DNA of 64,000 nucleotides from Xanthomonas boreopolis (GTDB lineage Bacteria; Pseudomonadota; Gammaproteobacteria; Xanthomonadales; Xanthomonadaceae), in the NCBI GenBank assembly GCA_014654535.1, contig BNBA01000003.1, positions 1 through 64,000 of the forward strand, read 5' to 3'. The position numbers were made by a program, and so were the translations under genes. This document shows positions 57,305 to 64,000 of the stretch, piece by piece (positions within the stretch are counted from its first letter, which is position 1; every line of letters begins with the position of its first letter). Below the pieces are notes generated by a model, which saw nothing but the letters and a program-made list of their open reading frames with translations, was not told the DNA's origin and searched no databases.

Positions 57305-57871
57305 ATGTCCGAGGCCCCCACCCACCTGACCCACCAGCTGCTGATCGCGCTGCCGACGCTGTCCGATCCGCATTTCGCGCGCAGCGTGGCATTGATCTGC
57401 CAGCACGACGACAACGGCGCGATGGGGGTCGTGGTCAACCGGCCCTCCGAGTACACCCTCGGCGAGGTGCTCGCCCAGATGGGCATCGGCACCGCCGACG
57501 AGGTGTTGCGCGAGCGGGCGGTGCTGGCGGGCGGCCCGGTGCATCCGGAACGGGGGTTCGTGATCCACGACGACGCCCGCGACTGGGATTCGAGCATCGA
57601 GGTGGGCGAGGGGCTGTACCTGACCACCTCGCGCGACATCCTCGAGGCCATGGCCGAGGGTCGTGGCCCGCGCAATGCCATCGTCGCGCTCGGCTGCGCC
57701 GGCTGGGGCGCGGGGCAGCTGGAATTCGAGATCGCCGAGAACAGTTGGCTGACCGCGCCGTCCGATCCGCAACTGCTGTTCGACCTGCCGCTGGAAGACC
57801 GCTGGCGCGCCGCGGCCGGCCGCATCGGCGTGGACCTGTTCCGGATGACGGACTACAGCGGGCATGCCTAG
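57305..57871 (+). CDS. yqgE: YqgE/AlgH family protein
   Basis: 188 residues. Typical motifs: [50 protein letters not shown] and [16 protein letters not shown]. The molecular role is unsettled. It overlaps ruvX by 8 bases, which is the usual pair. Confidence 0.95.
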   Translation: MSEAPTHLTHQLLIALPTLSDPHFARSVALICQHDDNGAMGVVVNRPSEYTLGEVLAQMGIGTADEVLRERAVLAGGPVHPERGFVIHDDARDWDSSIEVGEGLYLTTSRDILEAMAEGRGPRNAIVALGCAGWGAGQLEFEIAENSWLTAPSDPQLLFDLPLEDRWRAAAGRIGVDLFRMTDYSGHA

Positions 57872-58340
57872 CGCGGGCTCGCCGTCCCCGATCCGCCCCG
57901 ACGCCACGGTGTTCGGTTTCGACGTCGGCGCCAAGCGCATCGGCGTGGCGATCGGCAGCGCGCTCGGCGCCGGCGCGCGCGCGCTGGCGGTGATCGAGGT
58001 GCGCGGCGACACGGCCGACTGGGCCGCGCTCGACCGGTTGCACAAGGACTGGCGCCCGTCCGGCCTGGTGGTCGGCGACCCGCTCACCCTCGAAGGCGAG
58101 GACCAGCCGGCGCGCCGGCGCGCGCATGCCTTCGGCCGCCAGTTGCGCGCGCGCTACGGACTGCCGGTGGTGCTGGTCGACGAACGTTCCAGTTCGGTCG
58201 AGGCGGCGCGCCGCTTCGCCCACGAACGCGCCGAGGGCCGCAAGCGCCGCCGCGACGCCGAGGCGCTGGACGCGATGGCCGCCGCGGTCATCGTGGAGCG
58301 CTGGCTGTCCGCGCCCGACCAAGCCCTTCCCCTTCCCTGA
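57864..58340 (+). CDS. ruvX: YqgF/RuvX Holliday-junction resolvase-like protein
   Basis: 158 residues with an RNase H fold: [43 protein letters not shown] and a final Asp in [10 protein letters not shown]. Involved in rRNA 5' end processing in E. coli and named for predicted junction resolution. It lies between yqgE and pyrB, 16 bases before the latter. Confidence 0.95.
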   Translation: MPSAGSPSPIRPDATVFGFDVGAKRIGVAIGSALGAGARALAVIEVRGDTADWAALDRLHKDWRPSGLVVGDPLTLEGEDQPARRRAHAFGRQLRARYGLPVVLVDERSSSVEAARRFAHERAEGRKRRRDAEALDAMAAAVIVERWLSAPDQALPLP

Positions 58341-58356
58341 TCCCCGCCTCAACGCA

Positions 58357-59304
58357 ATGACCACCATGCAACTCGATTCGGACGGACGCCTGCGCCACCT
58401 GCTGACCCTGGAAGGGCTGCCCCGCGCCACCTTGCTGCAGCTGCTCGACCGCGCCGGCCAGATCCGCGACGCCGCGGTCGGCCGGGTCGGCAAGCGCAAC
58501 GTGCTCGCCGGCAGCGCGGTCTGCACGCTGTTCTTCGAGCCGTCCACCCGCACCCGCAGCTCGTTCCAGCTGGCCGCGCAGCGGCTGGGCGCGGACGTGC
58601 TGAACTTCGACGCCTCGACCTCGTCCGCCCGCAAGGGCGAGACCGACCGCGACACGATGAAGAACCTGGAAGCGATGGGCGTGCGCGGGTTCGTGGTGCG
58701 CCACCCCGGGGACGGCGCGGTGGAGCGCCTGGCCGAGGCGGCGGGCGAGGGCACCGCCCTGGTCAATGCCGGCGACGGCCGCAGTGCGCATCCCACCCAG
58801 GGCCTGCTCGACATGCTCACCCTGCGCCAGGCCAAGGGCGCGGATTTCTCCAGGCTGAAGCTGGTGATCGTCGGCGACGTGAAGCATTCGCGCGTGGCGC
58901 GTTCGGACCTGCATGCGCTGCGCACGCTCGGCGCCGGCGAGATCCGCGTGTGCGGGCCGAAGTCGCTGCTGCCGGACGACGGCACGCTGCACGGGTGCGT
59001 GGTCGGCGACGATTTCGACGCGATGCTGGAGGGCGCCGACGCGCTGCTGATGCTGCGCCTGCAGCGCGAGCGCATGGAAGAGGGCCTGGTGCCGTCGCTG
59101 GAGCAGTACCACGCCGAGTACGGCCTGACCGCCGAGCGCCTCAAGCGCGCCGCGCCCGACGCGGTGGTGCTGCATCCGGGGCCGATCAACCGCGGCGTGG
59201 AGATCACCGACGAGGTGGCCGACGGCCCGCAATCGTGCGTGCTGCGCCAGGTCGCCAACGGCGTGGCGGTGCGCATGGCGGTGCTGGAGACGTTGCTGGG
59301 CTGA
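58357..59304 (+). CDS. pyrB: Aspartate carbamoyltransferase catalytic chain
   Basis: 315 residues. First committed step of pyrimidine synthesis. The carbamoyl-phosphate site FFEPSTRTRSSFQ, DASTSSARKGE, SAHPTQGLLDM and HPGPINRGVEI are all present. No regulatory chain or PyrR lies beside it, and no dihydroorotase follows, unlike the usual proteobacterial layout. ATG 58357 is chosen; 58366 is the next Met. Confidence 0.96.
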   Translation: MTTMQLDSDGRLRHLLTLEGLPRATLLQLLDRAGQIRDAAVGRVGKRNVLAGSAVCTLFFEPSTRTRSSFQLAAQRLGADVLNFDASTSSARKGETDRDTMKNLEAMGVRGFVVRHPGDGAVERLAEAAGEGTALVNAGDGRSAHPTQGLLDMLTLRQAKGADFSRLKLVIVGDVKHSRVARSDLHALRTLGAGEIRVCGPKSLLPDDGTLHGCVVGDDFDAMLEGADALLMLRLQRERMEEGLVPSLEQYHAEYGLTAERLKRAAPDAVVLHPGPINRGVEITDEVADGPQSCVLRQVANGVAVRMAVLETLLG

Positions 59305-59320
59305 GGCCGGCAACGCCGAT

Positions 59321-59349
59321 GGCCTTCTGCCCGGGCGCGGGAGAAGGCC
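59321..59349 (+). terminator. Possible terminator hairpin after pyrB
   Basis: GGCCTTCT and AGAAGGCC form an 8-base stem with a 13-base GC-rich loop, 17 bases beyond the pyrB stop. No T tract. The CCTTCT/AGAAGG core also resembles the repeat type at 44578. Confidence 0.45.
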
Positions 59350-59499
59350 CAGGCCGCGGCGCCTGGCCGCGACCGTTGCCCCCATGGGCGCTGCGAGGCA
59401 CGCCTCGGCGCGTACGAGCGTGCCCGCCCCGCGGGAGGGCTGTTGCCAGGGGCCATCGATTCGCCGAACCTGCGCGGGTTCCCGCCGCGTGGGTTCCCT

Positions 59500-60192
59500 A
59501 TGCGCAGTCTCGATTTCAGCTCGTGGAGCGCAATTCTCAGCACCTTGTTCGGCCTGGTGCTGGTGTCGCTGGTGGCCGTGGGGATCCGCATGCTGGTCAT
59601 GCAGACCGTGCAGCGCCGGCGCGAGCGCGAGAACCGGCAGATCAACGAGCGGCTCAAGACGCTGATCGCCGCCTACAAGACGCTGGGAGGCTCCTTCACG
59701 GGGGAACTGGAAGTCGATCCCTCCCACCTGCGCGACCTGCGCCGTCGCAGCGGGACGGCACAGGCGAACGAAGCGGCGGCGCCGGCCGCGACGGTGTCGG
59801 AGCGGCGCCGGCGCATCCGCGACGCGGTCGAGGCGGCGCTGTCCGACGTGATCCTGCTCGGCACGGAGGAACAGGTGGCGCTGGCGGCGCAGGCCGCGCG
59901 CGACATGGTGGCCGGGCGCCCGGTACGCACGCGCGAGCTGGTGGTCTCGCTGCGGCAGTTCATCCGGCAGGCGCTGGACCTGGAGCCGATCCCGCCGTCG
60001 CTGGAAATCCCCGAGCAGGGGCCGCTGCGCACCGCCGGAAGCGGCGGCAGGGGCGGGGGCGGCGAGGCGGGTGGCAAGGGCGGAGCGGGAGGCGGTGGAG
60101 CAGGAGGCGCCGCCGGCGGTGCCGGACTCGGCATGGGTGCCGGGCTGGGCCTGGGCCGGCTCGGCGACGACGTCCGCCCGGACGAACGCTGA
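59500..60192 (+). CDS. Membrane-anchored protein with Gly-rich tail, unknown function
   Basis: 230 residues. One transmembrane helix (about 13-35), a basic region (39-57), a helical middle with RRRRIRDAVEAALSDVILLG (103-122) and RELVVSLRQFIRQALDLEP, then a Gly/Ala-rich tail (about 180-222). Not a family I can name. The tail suggests a disordered or scaffold role. Start chosen at Met 59500, where the hydrophobic helix soon begins; no good ribosome-binding site is seen. It lies between pyrB and the M1 peptidase. Confidence 0.6.
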   Translation: MRSLDFSSWSAILSTLFGLVLVSLVAVGIRMLVMQTVQRRRERENRQINERLKTLIAAYKTLGGSFTGELEVDPSHLRDLRRRSGTAQANEAAAPAATVSERRRRIRDAVEAALSDVILLGTEEQVALAAQAARDMVAGRPVRTRELVVSLRQFIRQALDLEPIPPSLEIPEQGPLRTAGSGGRGGGGEAGGKGGAGGGGAGGAAGGAGLGMGAGLGLGRLGDDVRPDER

Positions 60193-60305
60193 GGCGCGTT
60201 GCCGGGCCGCGCGACGGCGCGGGGCGACCTGGTACCAATGGCAGGGCCGGCACCGGCGCGCGCTGGCTAAGATCGGGATCCTCCCCATTGCGCACGGTGG
60301 TGCCC

Positions 60306-62300
60306 ATGATCCGACTGCTGTCCGGCGGCCTGGCCGCGGCGATCCTGTCGTCCTTTCCCGCGCCGGCGCCCGCCGCGGATGCGCCGGCGGCCGGCACCGG
60401 GGGCTTCGATCCGCGCGCGCTGTTCGCGCCGTTGCAATTGCCGGATGCGCCGAACGCCTACCGCAGCGGCAGCGGCGTGCCGGGACCGATGTTCTGGCAG
60501 AACCGCGCCGACTACGACCTGCACGCGACGATCGACCCGGGCACGCGCACGCTGAGCGGCCAGGAGACGATCACCTACACCAACAACGGCCCGGACACGC
60601 TCGACGTGCTGTGGCTGCAGCTCGACCAGAACATCTACCGCGCCGATGCGCGCGCCCGCGACGTACGCGCGCCCCGGCCCGACCGGCCGCAGCCGGCGGG
60701 CAACACGACCGAGGGCTACCGCATCGCGCGCGTGGAGGTCGACGTCGCCGGCAAGCGCCAGCCGGTGGCGTTCCTGGTCGAGGACACTCGGATGCGGGTC
60801 GAACTGCCGCAGCCGCTGGCCGGCCACGGGAAGTCGCTGAAGCTGCACATCGACTACGCCTATACCGTGCCCGGGACCTGGGGCGGCCGCACCGCGGTGA
60901 CGCCGACCAGGAACGGCGAGATCTTCGAGATCGCGCAGTGGTACCCGCGCATGGCGGTCTACGACGACCTGCGCGGCTGGGACACGCAGCCGTACCTGGG
61001 CTCGGAGTTCTACCTGGAGTACGGCAGCTTCGACTACGCCGTCACCGTGCCGTGGGATTGGCTCGTGGTCGGTTCCGGCGAACTGGTCAACCCGCAGCAG
61101 GTGCTGACGAAGACCCAGCAGCAGCGCCTGGCCCAGGCGCGCGCCAGCGAGTCGACGGTGATGATCCGCACGCCGGAGGAAGTCGCCGATCCGGCCAGCC
61201 GTCCCACCCGCGGCGGCACCCAGACCTGGCGGTTCCACATGGACCACACCCGCGACGTGGCCTTCGCCGCCTCGCCCGCGTTCGTCTGGGACGCCGCGCG
61301 CATCGACCTGCCCGGCGGCGGATCGTCGCTGGCGATGTCGGCGTACCCGGTCGAGGGCGCCGCCAACTGGAAGCGCTCCACCGAATACGTGAAGGGCGCG
61401 ATCGAGCACTTCTCGCAGTGGTATCCCTACCCGTGGCCGGCCGCGATCAACCTGGGCGGGCATGGCGCCGGCATGGAGTACCCCGGCATCGTGTTCGACG
61501 GCTACGACGACACCGGCAAGGGCCTGTTCTGGATCACCGCCCACGAACTGGGGCACGGCTGGTTCCCGATGATCGTGGGATCCAACGAGCGCCGGCACGC
61601 GTTCATGGACGAGGGCTTCAACACCTTCATCGACGTCTACGCCTCCGATGCGTTCAACCGGGGCGAGTACGCGCCCAAGCGGGATTCGGAGTACGCGCCG
61701 AAGGGCGGCAACCCGGCCGAGGAGATCCTGCCGTTGCTGGCCGACGCCGGTGCGCCGACGCTGATGGACCTGGCCGACGCCACCAGCGAGAAGTACCGGC
61801 ATCCGCTGACCTACTTCAAGGGCGCGCTGGGGCTGGTGCTGCTGCGCGAGCAGATCCTCGGGCCGGAACGCTTCGACCCGGCGTTCCGCAAGTACATCGC
61901 GACCTGGGCCTACAAGCACCCGACGCCGTCGGATTTCTTCCGCTTCATGCAGAGCGAGGCGGGCGAGGACCTGTCGTGGTGGTGGCGCGGCTGGTACTTC
62001 AACAACTGGCAGCTGGACATGGGCGTGGCCAAGGCCGAGTACGTCGAGCACGATCCCGCCAAGGGCGTGCTGGTCACGCTGGCGAGCCGCCAGAAGCTGG
62101 TGATGCCGGCGACGCTGCGCATCGACCTGGCCGACGGCTCCCACCTCGACCGGCGCGTGCCGGTGGAAGCCTGGCTGCAACAGGCCGCGCCGACGGTGCG
62201 GGTGCCGACCACCCAGAAGATCGTGCATGTCACGCTGGATCCGGACGCCAAGCTGCCGGACGCCGACCGCGGCAACAACCGGCTCGACATCGTCGGCTGA
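60306..62300 (+). CDS. M1-family metallopeptidase, exported
   Basis: 664 residues with a signal peptide (about 1-23, PAPAAD). The zinc motif HELGH (413-417) and Glu436, exactly 18 residues later, give the full HEXXH-X18-E of M1 enzymes. GGHGAGMEYPGIV stands in the place of the usual GAMEN exopeptidase motif. The N-terminal beta domain is typical. Likely a periplasmic or surface aminopeptidase. Met 60306 follows a GTG-rich leader without a strong ribosome-binding site. Confidence 0.92.
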   Translation: MIRLLSGGLAAAILSSFPAPAPAADAPAAGTGGFDPRALFAPLQLPDAPNAYRSGSGVPGPMFWQNRADYDLHATIDPGTRTLSGQETITYTNNGPDTLDVLWLQLDQNIYRADARARDVRAPRPDRPQPAGNTTEGYRIARVEVDVAGKRQPVAFLVEDTRMRVELPQPLAGHGKSLKLHIDYAYTVPGTWGGRTAVTPTRNGEIFEIAQWYPRMAVYDDLRGWDTQPYLGSEFYLEYGSFDYAVTVPWDWLVVGSGELVNPQQVLTKTQQQRLAQARASESTVMIRTPEEVADPASRPTRGGTQTWRFHMDHTRDVAFAASPAFVWDAARIDLPGGGSSLAMSAYPVEGAANWKRSTEYVKGAIEHFSQWYPYPWPAAINLGGHGAGMEYPGIVFDGYDDTGKGLFWITAHELGHGWFPMIVGSNERRHAFMDEGFNTFIDVYASDAFNRGEYAPKRDSEYAPKGGNPAEEILPLLADAGAPTLMDLADATSEKYRHPLTYFKGALGLVLLREQILGPERFDPAFRKYIATWAYKHPTPSDFFRFMQSEAGEDLSWWWRGWYFNNWQLDMGVAKAEYVEHDPAKGVLVTLASRQKLVMPATLRIDLADGSHLDRRVPVEAWLQQAAPTVRVPTTQKIVHVTLDPDAKLPDADRGNNRLDIVG

Positions 62301-62348
62301 TCCCGGACGCGTCGTGCACCGCGCGCGACGCGTCCTGGCCGGGCGGGA

Positions 62349-62519
62349 TCAGGCGGATTTGCGCAGCGGCGTGTTCCCGAGCTTCTCGATCCGGCCGCCC
62401 GAGCGCTGGAACGCATCGAGCTGGCTCTGGATTTCCTCGTGGGCCGCTCGCTTGTCCTCGCGCGGCTTGGAATAGATCTGGGTGGGCGGAACGGCCTTGG
62501 TGCTGCGCAGTGTCGTCAT
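62349..62519 (-). CDS. Small basic protein, unknown function
   Basis: 56 residues, Lys/Arg/Glu-rich, containing KPREDKRAAHEEIQSQL and FQRSGGRIEKLGNTPL. GAGG lies at a good distance before ATG 62519. I do not recognise it; the helix followed by an R-S-G-G-R-I-E turn recalls small RNA polymerase-binding proteins, but only weakly. Convergent with the M1 peptidase gene. Confidence 0.6.
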   Translation of the reverse strand: MTTLRSTKAVPPTQIYSKPREDKRAAHEEIQSQLDAFQRSGGRIEKLGNTPLRKSA

Positions 62520-62738
62520 CGATACCTCGTGCAGTTGCGGAAGCAGAGTGACATCGGCGGTATTGCAGGACCGTGAAAGTCCATGCCGGGCGGCGAGCCG
62601 GCGCCGGGCCTGCCGCTCCGCCACTTTCCTCCCAGGCGCGCCCGGTTGGCAATAGCCCGCGGCGCCGCGGTCGCGGGACGTTGCAGGCGGGCGCGGCAGG
62701 CGCAGAATGTCCTGTCGCCCCGGCCCCGGACTTCCCCG

Positions 62739-63368
62739 ATGAACCTGCACACCTGGTGGTTGTTCTTCGCGACGGTGTTCGTGCTGTCCGGCACGCCGGG
62801 GCCGAACATGCTGCACGTGATGACGCGCAGCGTGAGCTTCGGCGTGCGCCGGAGCGTGCTGGCGATGAGCGGCTGCCTGGCGGCGGTGCTGCTGGTGCTG
62901 ATCGCCTCGGCGACCGGGCTCGGCGCGATATTGCAGGCTTCGCCGCAGGTCTTCGAGGTGCTGCGCTATCTCGGCGCGGCATACCTGGTCTGGCTGGGCA
63001 TCAAGGCCTGGCGCAGCGAGGAGGCGCCACTGGACGTGGGGCAGCCGGACGCCCGCGCATCGGCCTCGAACCTGCAACTGTTCCGCGGCGGCCTGCTGAT
63101 CGGGCTGAGCAATCCCAAGCTGCTGCTGTTCGCCGCCGCGTTCTTCCCGCAGTTCGTCGACCAGGCGCGACCGCAATGGCCGCAGTTCGCCCTGCTGGTG
63201 GCGACCTTCGCCGCCTGCGAGCTGTTCTGGTACGCGGTCTACGGCCTGGGCGGCGGCTCGTTGCGGCGCCATCTGGCCAGGCCGGCGCTGCGGCGCTGGT
63301 TCGACCGCCTGGCCGCATCGATCTTCGTCGGTTTCGGCGTGCTGCTGTTGCGCTTCCGCCCGCAATGA
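62739..63368 (+). CDS. LysE/RhtB-family amino-acid exporter
   Basis: 209 residues with about six hydrophobic helices. The N-terminal FVLSGTPGPNMLHVMTRSVS carries the TPGP motif, and YLGAAYLVWLGIKAWRS and GLSNPKLLLFAAAFFPQF are family marks. Exports amino acids or related small molecules across the inner membrane. Met 62739 begins the conserved part. Confidence 0.92.
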   Translation: MNLHTWWLFFATVFVLSGTPGPNMLHVMTRSVSFGVRRSVLAMSGCLAAVLLVLIASATGLGAILQASPQVFEVLRYLGAAYLVWLGIKAWRSEEAPLDVGQPDARASASNLQLFRGGLLIGLSNPKLLLFAAAFFPQFVDQARPQWPQFALLVATFAACELFWYAVYGLGGGSLRRHLARPALRRWFDRLAASIFVGFGVLLLRFRPQ

Positions 63369-63869
63369 CCTGACGCGTCGCGTCCACCTGTGACGGGGTC
63401 CGGTAAATCGACACGTGCGCATGTCGGAATGCAACGTTTCATCGCTATGCTCTCCGCGCCTTCGCGACCAATGGGGATTGGACGCGAGGGCATGACAGGG
63501 AACGGCACGCATGGCGGAGCCGCCGCTTGCATCGATCGCCCCCGCTCGGCAGGGAAGGGCCCGTGCCCTCTGCCTTGAAGCGGAGCCGGCCACATTGGGG
63601 GTGGCCGCGGGCGACTGCGGCAGGCGGGGAAGCCAGGTCGGGCGCATGGGCGCCCGCGTCGTGCCGGCGCCAATCGGCCCAACGGGGCGGCAGCGTTGCG
63701 AATCGTGCCGGACGTGGTGATCCGGCGGGCGCAGCGCTGCCGCCCTGGCGGGAATCCGCGCGCAACTCCCGCTCCGCGGGGGCGTAGCCGGAGGCGGTGG
63801 GCGAGCGAGTGGTGCAGTGCAGCATTTGCGCGGATAATGGCGCTTTCCCGCTCTCCCAAGGACGACGCC
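63369..63869. other. 501-base gap with a chain of stem-loops, no convincing gene
   Basis: No gene is supported here. Several perfect stems stand in a row: CGGCCAC/GTGGCCG (63587-63607), CGGGCGC-ATGG-GCGCCCG (63639-63656), and a nested pair with outer arms GGGCGGCAGCG / CGCTGCCGCCC (63685-63695 and 63735-63745) and inner arms GCCGGA / TCCGGC (63707-63712 and 63721-63726). GGCGG-AG-CCGCC lies near 63512. This could be a structured RNA, or a repeat element. Confidence 0.5.
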
Positions 63870-64000
63870 ATGGCCGCCCCCCACGCCATTCCCGTCGCCG
63901 CCCCGTCGGCCCCCGCGCTGTCGCGGCGCGACTACTTCCTGATCCTGTTCGCCCTGTCGATGGGCGGTTTCGCCATCGGCACCAGCGAGTTCGCCTCGAT
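63870..64000 (+). CDS. MFS transporter, N-terminal part cut by window edge
   Basis: 43 residues are visible: a short Ala/Pro-rich N-terminus, then RRDYFLILFALSMGGFAIGTS leading to EFAS. The GxxxGTSEF motif at the first helix is typical of the AraJ/DHA1 sugar or drug efflux group. AAGGA lies nine bases before the ATG. The remainder lies outside the window. Confidence 0.8.
   Translation, partial: MAAPHAIPVAAPSAPALSRRDYFLILFALSMGGFAIGTSEFAS

Noticed and set aside
58357-60192. Dihydroorotase-like pseudogene after pyrB
   Set aside because: No pyrC motifs (HxH or metal-binding pattern) occur; the following gene is an unrelated membrane protein.
63239-63889. Minus-strand reading frame over the 63.4-63.9 kb gap
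   Set aside because: It overlaps the end of the LysE gene and the start of the MFS gene, is Arg/Ala/Pro-rich, lacks a ribosome-binding site and follows the hairpin-rich sequence.

Overview
The window is GC-rich chromosomal DNA, almost certainly from a member of the Xanthomonadaceae/Lysobacteraceae (Lysobacter, Luteimonas, Pseudoxanthomonas or Stenotrophomonas type). The main reasons are the metX-metB-hom operon behind a SAM-I riboswitch, the aroK-aroB-WGR-hemE order, the yggS-proC / pilT-pilU arrangement, a large TonB-dependent receptor, a secreted multidomain chitinase, long propeller hybrid kinases, and dispersed intergenic repeats of the GTGGGAGGGAC type. I saw no rRNA, tRNA, CRISPR array or phage. 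Mobile DNA is limited to the tail of an IS481-type transposase at the left edge, plus small non-coding repeats.

Layout. 1-2.4 kb: transposase tail, a nucleotide-transporter-like MFS protein, a DUF1304 protein and a DUF4442 hotdog protein. 2.5-6.6 kb: FadE-type acyl-CoA dehydrogenase and an alpha/beta hydrolase translated together, divergent from a TetR regulator, with a palindrome over the hydrolase start. 6.7-11.8 kb: Sel1-repeat prolyl-4-hydroxylase-like oxygenase, TonB-dependent receptor and a small exported protein. 12-20.5 kb: Hsp33, MtgA, a GT2 glycosyltransferase, a CBS protein, AsmA-like protein, haemolysin III, RF3 and an M23 peptidase. 20.6-24.2 kb: SAM riboswitch and methionine operon. 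24.2-30.2 kb: chitinase with two LacI-type boxes, a secreted hydrolase, serine dehydratase, a glutaredoxin-like protein and an AadA-like nucleotidyltransferase. 30.3-32.1 kb: YceI / cytochrome b561 / YceI.

32.1-43.0 kb is the most distinctive block: three tandem, paralogous hybrid histidine kinases of about 1190 residues. Each has a periplasmic propeller sensor, a kinase core and a receiver domain, but no DNA-binding output. 43-50.6 kb: MdtD-like exporter, a repeat-rich gap, hemE/WGR/aroB/aroK, pdxH, and an MFS exporter divergent from soxR with a SoxR-like box between them. 50.7-54.8 kb: a MITE-like inverted repeat, proC, yggS, pilT and pilU. 54.9-64 kb: YitT, DUF72, tag, yqgE-ruvX-pyrB, a Gly-rich membrane protein, M1 peptidase, a small unknown protein, a LysE exporter, a hairpin-rich gap and the start of another MFS gene.

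Most of the window is core metabolism. The accessory interest lies in the kinase array, the receptor/hydroxylase pair, the regulator-operator pairs (TetR, LacI-type, SoxR), the chromosomal AadA homologue and several distinct intergenic repeat structures.
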